59,735 bases of DNA from an uncultured Erysipelotrichaceae bacterium (GCA_902761625.1 CACWLH010000018.1:1-59735); one strand, 5' to 3'; shown: positions 1 through 7,980, counted from the first letter of the stretch. Made by a program: numbers and translations. Notes: generated by a model not told the origin, from the sequence alone.

Positions 1-8
1 TTGTTTTC

Positions 9-37
9 TTGTTAAGCGCATGCTTTCGATGTAGAAT
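9..37 (+). promoter_or_regulatory. gltX promoter (sigma-A type)
   Basis: A -35 TTGTTA (9-14) and a -10 TAGAAT (32-37) are separated by exactly 17 bases and lie just upstream of gltX. An AAGGAG ribosome binding site follows at about 51-56. Confidence 0.6.
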
Positions 38-63
38 TTAATGCGGTAAAAAGGAGTATTCAA

Positions 64-1518
64 ATGACATTGAGAACAAGATTTGCACCAAGCCCGACAG
101 GCTATATGCATATCGGCAACCTCAGAACTGCCCTTTATGCATACCTTGTCGCGAAAAAGGATCCCGAGGGAGTCTTCATTCTGAGAATCGAGGACACCGA
201 TCAGGGCAGACTGGTCGAAGGTGCGACGGGTATTATCTACGACACAATGAAAACCTGCGGTCTCAAACATGACGAGGGACCGGATGTCGGCGGCAATTAC
301 GGACCTTATGTGCAGTCTGAGCGCATGGCCAGCGGCATGTATCATGACTATGCGGTCAAGCTGATCAAGCGCGGCGGCGCACACTATTGCTTCTGTGATG
401 AGGAAAAGCTTCAGGCTCAAAGAGCAGAAGCCGGCGACAGCTTCAAATATGATGATCCCTGCAAGGCCCTTTCCATTGAAGAGTGCGAAAAGAGAATTGC
501 GGAAGGCGCCAAATATGTCATCAGACAGACCATTCCTGCAGAAGGAACCACATCCTTTGATGACGAAGTGTTCGGAACAATCACAGTTGACAACAGCACT
601 CTTGATGAACAGGTTCTGCTCAAGAGCGATGGTTTCCCGACATACAACTTCGCCAATGTCATCGATGACCATCTGATGGGAATCACCGACGTTGTCCGCG
701 GAATGGAATATCTTTCCTCCACGCCGAAATACAACCTGATCTACGAGGCATTCGGCTGGGATATTCCCCGTTATATTCACTGCCCGCCTGTCATGAAGGA
801 TGAGCACAACAAACTTTCCAAGCGCAATGGCGATGCATCCTTCCAGGATCTTGTTGCCAAGGGCTATCTGCCGGAAGCCATTCTGAACTATATCGCCCTG
901 CTTGGCTGGGCACCGGAAGAAGATCGTGAGATTTATACACTGGATGAGCTGGTGCAGGCCTTCAATGTGAAGCGTATCGGCACCTCCGGCGCAATCTTCG
1001 ATCCTGAAAAGCTCACATGGCTCAATGGCATGTGGCTGCGCGGAATGGATCTGGATTCCTATTACGAACTGATCAAGCCGTACATCGATCAGGCTGTGAA
1101 GCTGGATTGTGACAAAAAGATGATCGCCCGGATTGTTCAGCCCCGTGCAAATACTCTGAATGAGATTCCGGGCATGCTGACATTCTTTGATGAATTCCCT
1201 GAATTCTCAATTGATCTCTACAATCACAAGAAAATGAAGTCCAATCCTGAAGTTGCCCTTGTCTCTTTAAAGGCCTGCCTTGAGACTTTGAAAAACCATG
1301 AGGACTGGACAATGGATGCGCTCCATGAAGTGCTCATGTCCGTACCGAAGCAGATCGAGAAGAAAAACGGACAGGTTCTCTTCCCTCTGCGTCTTGCCAT
1401 CACAGGTCTTGGCACAACTCCGGGCGGCGCAATTGAAATCGCCTATATTCTCGGCAAGGAAGAAACCCTGAGAAGACTTGAGCGTTCCATCGCCCAGCTC
1501 GAAAACGAACTTGCATAA
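64..1518 (+). CDS. gltX: Glutamyl-tRNA synthetase
   Basis: Class I aminoacyl-tRNA synthetase that charges tRNA-Glu with glutamate in the cytosol; in most Bacillota the enzyme is non-discriminating and also charges tRNA-Gln. The Rossmann-fold signature is seen as PTGYMHIGN near residue 11 and the second ATP-binding signature as KLSKRNGD near residue 255. At 484 residues the length is normal for the family. The ATG is preceded by AAGGAG, and a 17-spaced promoter sits just upstream, so the gene has its own transcription unit. A U-tailed hairpin follows the stop. The next gene, on the opposite strand, is a tRNA-Glu, a substrate of this enzyme. Confidence 0.97.
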   Translation: MTLRTRFAPSPTGYMHIGNLRTALYAYLVAKKDPEGVFILRIEDTDQGRLVEGATGIIYDTMKTCGLKHDEGPDVGGNYGPYVQSERMASGMYHDYAVKLIKRGGAHYCFCDEEKLQAQRAEAGDSFKYDDPCKALSIEECEKRIAEGAKYVIRQTIPAEGTTSFDDEVFGTITVDNSTLDEQVLLKSDGFPTYNFANVIDDHLMGITDVVRGMEYLSSTPKYNLIYEAFGWDIPRYIHCPPVMKDEHNKLSKRNGDASFQDLVAKGYLPEAILNYIALLGWAPEEDREIYTLDELVQAFNVKRIGTSGAIFDPEKLTWLNGMWLRGMDLDSYYELIKPYIDQAVKLDCDKKMIARIVQPRANTLNEIPGMLTFFDEFPEFSIDLYNHKKMKSNPEVALVSLKACLETLKNHEDWTMDALHEVLMSVPKQIEKKNGQVLFPLRLAITGLGTTPGGAIEIAYILGKEETLRRLERSIAQLENELA

Positions 1519-1524
1519 AAAATT

Positions 1525-1553
1525 GCTGGTCATGATTCATGATCAGCTTTTTT
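1525..1553 (+). terminator. gltX rho-independent terminator
   Basis: An inverted repeat (GCTGGTCATGA paired with TCATGATCAGC, one G-U pair) is followed by six T, 7 bases after the gltX stop codon. Confidence 0.8.
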
Positions 1554-1610
1554 AATGCTATGGTCATAAATACTTTGAAGTAATAAACGAAGCTTAAAAT
1601 CACAAAAGAA

Positions 1611-1631
1611 AAACCCGCGATCTGCGGGTTT
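1611..1631 (-). terminator. terminator behind tRNA-Glu
   Basis: AAACCCGC and GCGGGTTT form an 8-bp stem with a 5-base loop. On the minus strand it lies directly after the tRNA 3' end and is followed by a T-rich stretch. The stem is symmetric, so it could also stop read-through from gltX. Confidence 0.75.
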
Positions 1632-1635
1632 CTTA

Positions 1636-1712
1636 TGGTGACGTGTACGGGGTTCGAACCCGTGAATGCTGCCTTGAGAGGGCAGTGTGTTGAGCCGCTT
1701 CACCAACACGCC
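1636..1712 (-). tRNA. tRNA-Glu (anticodon CUC)
   Basis: Read on the minus strand, 77 bases fold into a full cloverleaf. The acceptor stem is GGCGTGT/ACACGTC with one G-U pair, and discriminator A is followed by an encoded CCA. The anticodon stem is CTGCC/GGCAG with loop CTCTCAA, giving anticodon CUC (codon GAG). The T arm is ACGGG-TTCGAAC-CCCGT. The D arm is short (GTG/CAC), as is usual for tRNA-Glu. It lies downstream of rplT on the same strand with only a hairpin lacking a T-run between them, so it may be processed from the infC-rpmI-rplT transcript. Confidence 0.95.
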
Positions 1713-1717
1713 ATCGA

Positions 1718-1740
1718 ACGGGAAACTCGTGATTTCCCGT
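1718..1740 (-). repeat. inverted repeat between rplT and tRNA-Glu
   Basis: ACGGGAAA and TTTCCCGT form an 8-bp stem with a 7-base loop. No T-run follows on either strand, so it is more likely an mRNA 3'-end stabiliser or a processing structure than a complete terminator. Confidence 0.5.
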
Positions 1741-1779
1741 GCTCGATAATAATACTATAAGAAGACTCAGATTGCAAGA

Positions 1780-2142
1780 TTACTTTGCAGCTTCGAGTGC
1801 TTTCTTCGATGCCTCAACGATTTCCTTGAATCCATTCTCATCATGGATTGCGATTTCGGAGAGCATCTTGCGGTTGATGTTGATATCAGCCAGCTTCAGA
1901 CCGTGCATGAACTTGCTGTAGGACAGATCATACTGTCTGACTGCAGCGTTGATTCTTGCGATCCAGAGCTTGCGCATTTCACGCTTTGTCTGCTTTCTTC
2001 CGATATAAGCATACTTCAGTGAATGCATGACCTGCTCATTGGCGGTCCTGTAAAGAAGATGCTTGCTGCCAAAATAACCCTTGGCTGCCTTTAAAACCTT
2101 CTTGCGTCTGTTGCGCGTAGGCGTTGATCCTTTAACTCTCAT
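1780..2142 (-). CDS. rplT: 50S ribosomal protein L20
   Basis: Basic 120-residue protein that binds 23S rRNA early in large-subunit assembly. The N-terminal [16 protein letters not shown], the motif [16 protein letters not shown] and the stretch [19 protein letters not shown] identify L20. It is the last gene of infC-rpmI-rplT, 20 bases behind rpmI, with AGGAGG ahead of its ATG. In Bacillus L20 represses this operon by binding the leader mRNA; the attenuator-like leader upstream of infC here suggests the same feedback. Confidence 0.97.
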   Translation of the reverse strand: MRVKGSTPTRNRRKKVLKAAKGYFGSKHLLYRTANEQVMHSLKYAYIGRKQTKREMRKLWIARINAAVRQYDLSYSKFMHGLKLADININRKMLSEIAIHDENGFKEIVEASKKALEAAK

Positions 2143-2162
2143 CTTTCATTGACCTCCTGTAA

Positions 2163-2384
2163 TTAACCCTGAAGCAGCTGACTGTCACGCTTTACATCTG
2201 TTGCATGAGCTGTTGTGCTCTTAGCCAGGTGCATCTTCTGCTTGTGAGACTTGTTTGCAGCGAAGTGTGAAACATAGTTATGCTGCACCTTGAGTTTGCC
2301 GGTGCCTGTGAGCTTGCTGCGCTTTGCAAAGGTTTTCTTTGTCTTCATTTTGTAATTCTTAGGCTTCTTTGCTTTTGCTTTCAT
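2163..2384 (-). CDS. rpmI: 50S ribosomal protein L35
   Basis: Small basic large-subunit protein of 73 residues. The family core is seen as KMKTKKTFAKRSKLTGTGKLK. Residues 1-11 (MKAKAKKPKNY) precede the position where L35 normally begins. The upstream ATG is preferred because AGGAG lies 6 bases ahead of it, and there is no comparable site before the internal Met. It sits 11 bases after infC, in the conserved operon order. Confidence 0.93.
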   Translation of the reverse strand: MKAKAKKPKNYKMKTKKTFAKRSKLTGTGKLKVQHNYVSHFAANKSHKQKMHLAKSTTAHATDVKRDSQLLQG

Positions 2385-2395
2385 ATCGTTCTCCT

Positions 2396-2944
2396 TTACT
2401 TGCCCTTCTTCGGTGAGAATATTACCGACATTGTGTTGCCCTCAAGCGATGCTGATTTGCTGACTTCCGCAATGTCTGAAATAGCTTCTGTGAATTTGCT
2501 GATGATTTCCTTGCCGACTTCCTGACGGGTGATCATACGTCCTCTGAATCTCATATCAATGCGGACTTTCTGACCTTCCTCGATCCATTTGCGGGCCTGG
2601 TTCAGCTTTGTGTTGAAGTCGTTTTCATCAATAACCGGTGAAACGCGCAGAGGTTTGATCTCGGTGACATGCTGCTTTTTCTTTGCTTCTCTGGCTTTCT
2701 TCTGCTCTTCGAAGCGGTAGCGGCCATAGTCAACAATCTTACATACCGGAGTTTTCGCATTCGGCGCAACACATAACAGATCCATGTTCATGTCATACGC
2801 CTTTTCAAGTGCGCTTCTTCTCATCATGACGCCGAGCTGTTCGCCATCAGGACCAATTACAAGCACTTCCTTGAAACGAATGTCTTCATTCACGAGATCG
2901 GTGGGTTCTTTTCTTCTGTTTTTGTTATTCTTGATCCTTCCCAA
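2396..2944 (-). CDS. infC: Translation initiation factor IF-3
   Basis: IF-3 binds the 30S subunit, prevents premature 50S joining and helps proofread the initiator tRNA and start codon. Typical features are LVNEDIRFKEVLVIGPDGEQLG at the start of the N domain, then a lysine-rich linker, then KIRIDMRFRGRM-type C-domain residues (here VRIDMRFRGRMITRQEVG). The length of 182 is close to normal. The start codon is TTG, with GGGAGGA 5 bases upstream. A non-AUG start on infC recalls the AUU start used for autoregulation in E. coli, although TTG starts are common in Bacillota. First gene of infC-rpmI-rplT. Confidence 0.96.
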   Translation of the reverse strand: MGRIKNNKNRRKEPTDLVNEDIRFKEVLVIGPDGEQLGVMMRRSALEKAYDMNMDLLCVAPNAKTPVCKIVDYGRYRFEEQKKAREAKKKQHVTEIKPLRVSPVIDENDFNTKLNQARKWIEEGQKVRIDMRFRGRMITRQEVGKEIISKFTEAISDIAEVSKSASLEGNTMSVIFSPKKGK

Positions 2945-2962
2945 GTGTTCCTCCCAGTATTG

Positions 2963-3086
2963 AAAAACAGGTGCGAAGCACGCACCTGTCCGAAAAAATC
3001 ATCTTCATGTTCTTCGGCCTTGCTGCCCAGGTCCAGCGGACTTCGGGCGAGAAGCGGTGCTTCTTCTTTCCGTTATTTCAATGTAC
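2963..3086 (-). promoter_or_regulatory. infC operon attenuator leader (L20-leader-like)
   Basis: Between the infC promoter and the ribosome binding site lies a leader of about 120 nt ending in a strong terminator (ACAGGTGCG/CGCACCTGT, loop TGCTT, then five T; 2963-2989). An upstream segment GAAGCAC (3057-3063) is complementary to GTGCTTC in the terminator loop and 3' arm (2975-2981), so an antiterminator can form. This architecture matches the L20-responsive attenuator known for infC-rpmI-rplT in Bacillus; assignment to that RNA family is inferred from structure and context. Confidence 0.65.
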
Positions 3087-3092
3087 TCAAAT

Positions 3093-3121
3093 ATTAAACA
3101 ATCAATGCACAATTATGTCAA
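3093..3121 (-). promoter_or_regulatory. infC operon promoter
   Basis: A consensus -35 TTGACA (3116-3121) and a -10 TTTAAT (3093-3098) are 17 bases apart on the minus strand, right behind the stop codon of the Asp23-family gene. Confidence 0.8.
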
Positions 3122-3123
3122 GC

Positions 3124-3450
3124 TTATTTTTCAAATCCGCTCACATTCACTGTGACATTGTTTGCCTTGAATCCTGTCATAAAGAGAATATTCTCGTAGA
3201 TTCTGTTCTGTACAAGTTCGCATGTCTGTTCGACATTGGCGCCGTATTTCAGTTTGACATCCGCCTCGATATTCAGACGGTTGTTTTCAATCTTGATGTT
3301 CAGCGGTTTGGTGAATCTTGAATTGGGAACCTGGAATGCTTCCTCGATTTCATCAATGCTGATTTCAGCAATTGCCTTGAAGACAGACTTATTGATTGCG
3401 ATCATGCCGTTTTCGTTCTGATCATTCAATACGATGTAATCCTGTGCCAT
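3124..3450 (-). CDS. Asp23/Gls24 family envelope stress protein
   Basis: 108-residue member of the Asp23/Gls24 (DUF322) family. The pattern GMIAINKSVFKAIAEISIDEI followed by an alternating strand region (LNIKIENNRLNIEADVKLKYGANV) and VNVSGF near the end is characteristic. Family members are cytoplasmic proteins, some membrane-anchored, linked to cell-envelope homeostasis; the molecular role of this paralogue is unknown. AGGAG precedes the ATG, and a TATAAT -10 element lies at about 3470. It is 41 bases downstream of the RelA/SpoT-like gene and directly upstream of the infC promoter. Confidence 0.88.
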   Translation of the reverse strand: MAQDYIVLNDQNENGMIAINKSVFKAIAEISIDEIEEAFQVPNSRFTKPLNIKIENNRLNIEADVKLKYGANVEQTCELVQNRIYENILFMTGFKANNVTVNVSGFEK

Positions 3451-3491
3451 ATTTGTCTCCTTCTGTCTAACCTATTATACACATTTTGATT

Positions 3492-4766
3492 CTAGTGGAA
3501 AAGAATGGCGATCTGGTGATACAGATCGTTTCTGATCTGCTGGCGGTCATTCATGTATGCATCATATGTCTGATACCGGTCATTGATCCGGTCGACAAAT
3601 GCACGGAAGATGTTCATGCACCGGTAGAGATTGTCCTCATAGATGATGCGGATGGTATTGGCATCGATCAGGGCGTCGAGCAGTATTTCCAGCAGATCAC
3701 TTCTGACGCTTTCCGCCTGCTTCGGTTCGAACTTTGCAAAGCAGCCCGCAAACCAGCGCGGCTGAACCAGAAGAAGCTTGATCACCTTGCAGAAGTTTCT
3801 CAGATCCTCGGTGTCATTTTCACGCTGGATGATGAACAGCATTGTAAAGAACACATGCCACTGGAAATTCACATTGAGCTGGCTCATGAGATATCTGCCG
3901 AGCCTGTCGATAAACGGATCATCACTGTGATAATCCCGGTTGAGGTTGATCTGTTCGGAGAAATCAAGCGGTGATTCACTCAGGGCACTGAGCATCTCGA
4001 GATACATGATCATCTTTTCACGGTTGTTTTCACCATTGGCAAACTCATGAATATAAATGTACTGGGCAATCGTTGCCGAACATTTTTTGAAATCGGTTGT
4101 GAAGCCGACTGACTCTTTCATCTTGCGGTTGACAAGGTCATTGACGCTTCTTGCCACAAACACCTTGAAGCCCTGCTCGTCCATGCCGATCTGCGCACGC
4201 TTTGATTCATACATGACAAAATCAGGATTCTTATAAACGACTTCGTGTTCAATCTCACTCCAGAATGTATGAACCAGCGACTTGATCTGCAGTTCGAAAT
4301 TGATTCTGGATTCGTTGAATACGTAATAACCGTCAATCCGGAATATCGTGAAGCCGTTACGCTGGATCTGCGGCTGCGGCATACGCAGGTTCAGATAAAT
4401 ATTCTTGTCGATCAGACACGGACTGTAGCTGTCGTTTGACACTTCAAAGTATTTGAACAGCTGCTTATAGAGCTCCGCTTCATTGCGGATGAATCTGCAC
4501 TGCATGATAATACCGATCAGGTCGCTGAGATTCTCGATCGCATCCTCCGGTTTATCATAGTCGAGATAGAACTGATTGCGGATCAGTTTCTCTTTCAGAG
4601 AATTGATGCTTTTGATCCTTGTCCTGAAGGAGACAACTGATTCTCCTTCATTGAACATGGTATAGAATGCATTTTTGATCTGTCCTTCCGCATACTGGAA
4701 GCCAGGCATTTTTCTTTCGTACAGTTCAATGGTTTCATCAATGAACCTGAAAAGACTGAGTTTCAT
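3492..4766 (-). CDS. RelA/SpoT-domain protein, synthetase-like with altered active site
   Basis: 424 residues. Residues 45-180 match the (p)ppGpp synthetase fold: R50-I-K52 and K60 near the ATP site, the metal-binding Asp of the D-x-x-G motif (D82, G85), E158 in the FELQIK strand, and H174...YK179 in the closing helix. The Arg that normally follows D-x-x-G is Ile here. The G-loop (usually GYRSYH or YKSLH) reads GFTIFR at 138-143, so the GTP-stacking Tyr and the His are lost. About 240 C-terminal residues have no domain I recognise, and there is no HD hydrolase, TGS or ACT domain. It follows the rsmF-like gene after 14 bases with AAGGAG. It may be a divergent small alarmone synthetase or an inactive nucleotide-binding relative. 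Confidence 0.75.
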   Translation of the reverse strand: MKLSLFRFIDETIELYERKMPGFQYAEGQIKNAFYTMFNEGESVVSFRTRIKSINSLKEKLIRNQFYLDYDKPEDAIENLSDLIGIIMQCRFIRNEAELYKQLFKYFEVSNDSYSPCLIDKNIYLNLRMPQPQIQRNGFTIFRIDGYYVFNESRINFELQIKSLVHTFWSEIEHEVVYKNPDFVMYESKRAQIGMDEQGFKVFVARSVNDLVNRKMKESVGFTTDFKKCSATIAQYIYIHEFANGENNREKMIMYLEMLSALSESPLDFSEQINLNRDYHSDDPFIDRLGRYLMSQLNVNFQWHVFFTMLFIIQRENDTEDLRNFCKVIKLLLVQPRWFAGCFAKFEPKQAESVRSDLLEILLDALIDANTIRIIYEDNLYRCMNIFRAFVDRINDRYQTYDAYMNDRQQIRNDLYHQIAILFH

Positions 4767-4780
4767 AACTTATAAACTCC

Positions 4781-6097
4781 TTAGCGAAGACGAAGCTGTT
4801 TGGGATATTTGTTTTTCAGATATGTGCCGTCGCTCTTTGCTCCGCCAAGGGCATGGTGATGCCATGTCACGGCATACCAGCCTTTGTCGCAATGATGTTC
4901 GATCTGCTCGCCATGAAGATAGCGCACAGCCTCATCGTCGTTCAGTTCAACCGTACGTCTGAATCCGCTGTAAGCAGACATGAACAGCTGATGAGACGGC
5001 TCAAATCGTTTTTTGATCAATTCACCGAGATATACCTGATTCCGGATCAGGCGGCATCCTTTCGCTTCGAAAAAAGGTGCACTTCCGCCGTAGATACGGT
5101 CACGGAATACATAGTAGTAAGGATATTGCCGCACGAGCATCTGCTTCAGAAAAGCATCCGCTTCCGGCGGTATTCTGCTTTGAGAAAGGATCCTGACCCT
5201 GTCCTGTACGGCTGTGCCCTTTTTGCGCATTTTCGCAATGAAATGGCCTTCTCCCCCATCCATGGGAAAAATCCGTACAGCCCTGTCAATCTGATGATCG
5301 CTGATCAAACCCTTTCTGCCGAATGAAACACCGGCATCCTCCATAAACATGTTATCATGCGTATTCAGAAAATGCAGAACGGTTTCTTCATTTTCATGCT
5401 GATTCAAAGTGCATGTGGAATATACCAGAACGCCGCCCGGTTTCAGACATTTTTCGGCATTGTCGAGGATCTCACGCTGCCTTTGCGCGCAAAGCGCAAC
5501 ATATTCCGGACTCCATTGCCTGATTGCCTCTTCCTCTTTGCGGAACATGCCTTCACCGGAGCACGGCGCATCGCATAACACCGCATCAAAGAATTCCGGA
5601 AAAGCCCTGGCGATCTCTCTGGTGTCATTGTTGAGAATCATTGCGTTGGAAATGCCATGCTGCTCAATATTCTCCACCAGCGGCTGGACTCTGTTTTTCA
5701 TATATTCATTCAGACAGAGAAAACCATCATGTCCGATTTTCTCGCCGATCTGGGTTGATTTGGAACCCGGCGCAGCGCAAAGATCCAGCACTTTCATACC
5801 AGGTTTGGGATCAAGGATGGTAACGGCGGATGATGCGCTGGGCTCCTGGACATAGAAAAGTCCTGCCTTATAGGCATTCATCCTGCCAAGGCTGCTTTCC
5901 GCCTTCACATAATAGCCGTTGTCCGCAAACGGACTCTTTTCAACCTGCAGATCAGCAACCTCAAAAAGCCCGGCGGCTGAGGTTTTGAGCGTATTGACAC
6001 GGATTCCCCGCCTTGCCGGTTCATCCAGCACTGCCAGATACTGCGCAAACTCATCGCCGAGCAGATCTTTCATTTGTTCAAGATAAAGACTGTTCAT
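4781..6097 (-). CDS. RsmF/RsmB-type rRNA (cytosine-C5) methyltransferase
   Basis: SAM-dependent RNA m5C methyltransferase of the NOL1/NOP2/Sun family. The SAM-binding motif is LDLCAAPGSKSTQI, the two catalytic cysteines lie in DAPCSGEG and YSTCTLNQHENE, and the C-terminal part contains a PUA-like segment as in E. coli RsmF (YebU), which methylates 16S rRNA. The start is placed at the ATG giving MNSLYLEQMKDLLGDEF, the usual family N-terminus (438 aa). A GTG nine codons upstream (6124), with AGGA ahead of it, is a possible alternative. The gene overlaps the 3' end of ribF, so they are coupled. Confidence 0.88.
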   Translation of the reverse strand: MNSLYLEQMKDLLGDEFAQYLAVLDEPARRGIRVNTLKTSAAGLFEVADLQVEKSPFADNGYYVKAESSLGRMNAYKAGLFYVQEPSASSAVTILDPKPGMKVLDLCAAPGSKSTQIGEKIGHDGFLCLNEYMKNRVQPLVENIEQHGISNAMILNNDTREIARAFPEFFDAVLCDAPCSGEGMFRKEEEAIRQWSPEYVALCAQRQREILDNAEKCLKPGGVLVYSTCTLNQHENEETVLHFLNTHDNMFMEDAGVSFGRKGLISDHQIDRAVRIFPMDGGEGHFIAKMRKKGTAVQDRVRILSQSRIPPEADAFLKQMLVRQYPYYYVFRDRIYGGSAPFFEAKGCRLIRNQVYLGELIKKRFEPSHQLFMSAYSGFRRTVELNDDEAVRYLHGEQIEHHCDKGWYAVTWHHHALGGAKSDGTYLKNKYPKQLRLR

Positions 6098-7016
6098 AAG
6101 CATCCAGTATTCGATTGGTGTCACGCAGGTCCTGATCCAGCTGCATCACCAGATTGTCAGCGTTGCGGAACTTCATTTCAGGACGCAGATAGTGAATAAA
6201 TGATATGGTAATCATCCTGCCGTAAATATCGCCCTTAAAGCCGATCAGATGCGCCTCCAGCGACATTCTGTCCGTATAATTGACGGTCGGATTATGGCCG
6301 ATATTGACCATTGCCCTGATTTTCTTTGTTCCGATTTTCGCATAGCAGGCATAGACACCTTTTTTCGGAAGAATATATTCACTTGAATAACCGACATTGG
6401 CAGTCGGGAAACCCATCCCGGTGCCGATATGGCGGCCATGGATCACAGTTCCGTCGATCTGATATTCATATCCGAGCATCCGCGCGGCCTCTTCCATTTT
6501 TCCGCGTTCGATGGCTTGGCTGATTCTGGTGCTGGATATTTTGCCGGATTCATCTTCAACAGCCGAAACAACACGGACATCAAACGATGCCTCATTTTTC
6601 AATGATTCGCAATTGCCCGCCCCTTTGAAGCCATAATGAAAATCAAAGCCGCAGACCAGTCCGCACAGATTCAGCTGCCCGAGCGTGTTTTTCAGAAAAT
6701 CCGAAGGACTCTGTTCAGACATCTGTTTTGTGAACTTGAGAATCACAATATTCTGGATTCCGAGCGACACGGCGATGTTGATGCGCTGACGCATTGTCGT
6801 AATATGATGGACCTCAGTAATCCCTTTGACCGTCACCCAGGGATCGGGATCAAATGTGATCATGGCGCTTTCGCATTGTTTTTCTTCAGCCAGCCGTATG
6901 GTTTCCTCAATCAGGGCCTGATGGCCTTTATGCATGCCGTCAAAATAGCCGATGCAAGCACACAAGGCAATCCGCTGGCGGTTATGTCCGTCCGCATATA
7001 TATTGATGACACGCAT
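6078..7016 (-). CDS. ribF: Bifunctional riboflavin kinase/FAD synthetase
   Basis: Converts riboflavin to FMN and FMN to FAD. The N-terminal nucleotidyltransferase domain carries GYFDGMHKGHQALI (HxGH-type motif) and the later SSTRISQAIERG (ISSTRIR-type motif). The C-terminal flavokinase domain carries GTGMGFPTANVGY and PTVNYTDRMSLEAHLIGF, including the catalytic Glu. Starting at MRVINIYADG gives 312 residues, normal for RibF; the ATG sits 2 bases after the truB stop, while an ATG eight codons upstream lies inside truB. Part of truB-ribF, a conserved pair. Confidence 0.95.
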   Translation of the reverse strand: MRVINIYADGHNRQRIALCACIGYFDGMHKGHQALIEETIRLAEEKQCESAMITFDPDPWVTVKGITEVHHITTMRQRINIAVSLGIQNIVILKFTKQMSEQSPSDFLKNTLGQLNLCGLVCGFDFHYGFKGAGNCESLKNEASFDVRVVSAVEDESGKISSTRISQAIERGKMEEAARMLGYEYQIDGTVIHGRHIGTGMGFPTANVGYSSEYILPKKGVYACYAKIGTKKIRAMVNIGHNPTVNYTDRMSLEAHLIGFKGDIYGRMITISFIHYLRPEMKFRNADNLVMQLDQDLRDTNRILDAYEQSLS

Positions 7017-7018
7017 GA

Positions 7019-7861
7019 TTACCACAGCCCCCTTTGGCAATGATAGAGACCGTCTGCTTCTTTCACATACACCGCACAGGGCTGTCCCTCATCAACAAAA
7101 ACAACCTGATCCGCATGTCCCTGAAGTTCAATCCGCATACCGTTGCGGACCTTCTTTTCATTGACAAGCGCAACCCGCTCATACGCCTGATCGATCACGC
7201 TTAAAGGATCCGTGAAGATTCCGCGTGTTTCAAGCTCTTCAAATGTGCAGGCATCCGCCAGTGAAAGGTGATCGATTCCGGTTCTGACCAATGAGGTCAT
7301 ATATGCAAGTTCGCCCAGCTGTTTTGCATAGTCAACAATCAGCGTCCGGATATAGGTTCCGCTGGACACGCACGCATCCATCGTGAACTCATTTTCACCG
7401 CTCTGCACCACTTTGAGCATCGATACTTCCACAGGTCTGGGCTCACGCTCCACTTCAATCCCCTTGCGGGCATATTCATAGAGTTTACGTCCGTCCTTTT
7501 TGATTGCGGAATACATCGGCGGGACCTGCATAATATGTCCGCTCATTTTTTCCGCATCCGCATCCAGCTCTTCCTGCGTATGGGAAGACGGCTGTTTTTC
7601 ATCGATGAAAGTTCCCCAGGCATCTTCCGTGTCACTTGCTTTGCCAAGTGAAAAGGTCGCATGATATGTCTTGCGGTTCGCTGCGCAATACGGCAGCATT
7701 TTTGTATATTTTCCAAGAAGGACAATCATCAGTCCGCTTGCCTCGGGATCCAGGGTGCCCGTATGTCCGATCTTTTTCTCATTGAACATGCGGCGCAGTT
7801 TTCTGACTGCATCGAAGCTTGTCATTCCGGAAGGTTTATTCAGTAAAATCACTCCGTCCAT
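7019..7861 (-). CDS. truB: tRNA pseudouridine-55 synthase
   Basis: Makes pseudouridine 55 in the T loop of tRNAs. Family motifs are NKPSGMTSFDAV at residue 8, the catalytic-Asp motif GHTGTLDPEASGLM near residue 34, and VSSGTYIRTLIVDYAKQLGE in the middle. The 280-residue length is usual. No Shine-Dalgarno sequence precedes the ATG, and the promoter -10 ends only about 10 bases upstream, so the transcript is nearly leaderless. First gene of a minus-strand operon continuing through ribF, the rsmF-like gene, the RelA/SpoT-like gene and possibly the Asp23 gene. Confidence 0.95.
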   Translation of the reverse strand: MDGVILLNKPSGMTSFDAVRKLRRMFNEKKIGHTGTLDPEASGLMIVLLGKYTKMLPYCAANRKTYHATFSLGKASDTEDAWGTFIDEKQPSSHTQEELDADAEKMSGHIMQVPPMYSAIKKDGRKLYEYARKGIEVEREPRPVEVSMLKVVQSGENEFTMDACVSSGTYIRTLIVDYAKQLGELAYMTSLVRTGIDHLSLADACTFEELETRGIFTDPLSVIDQAYERVALVNEKKVRNGMRIELQGHADQVVFVDEGQPCAVYVKEADGLYHCQRGLW

Positions 7862-7870
7862 AGCGACGTT

Positions 7871-7898
7871 ATTATATCAGCACACACCGGAATTACAA
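7871..7898 (-). promoter_or_regulatory. truB promoter
   Basis: A -35 TTGTAA (7893-7898) and a perfect -10 TATAAT (7871-7876) are 16 bases apart on the minus strand. The predicted transcript start is within about 4 bases of the truB ATG. Confidence 0.65.
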
Positions 7899-7932
7899 AA
7901 CGAAGTTTCATGCGCCTTCCTGATTGTAAACA

Positions 7933-7960
7933 TTGCAAATTCAGGGTCTGCCATTAAAAT
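7933..7960 (+). promoter_or_regulatory. tcdA promoter
   Basis: A -35 TTGCAA (7933-7938) and a -10 TAAAAT (7955-7960) are 16 bases apart, followed by AGGAG (7971-7975) ahead of the tcdA ATG. It is divergent from the truB promoter. Confidence 0.55.
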
Positions 7961-7980
7961 TATCAATAGCAGGAGTTTAT

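Noticed and set aside
1718..1740. Hairpin between rplT and the tRNA as a terminator
   Set aside because: The stem is good but there is no T-run on either strand; listed as a repeat instead.
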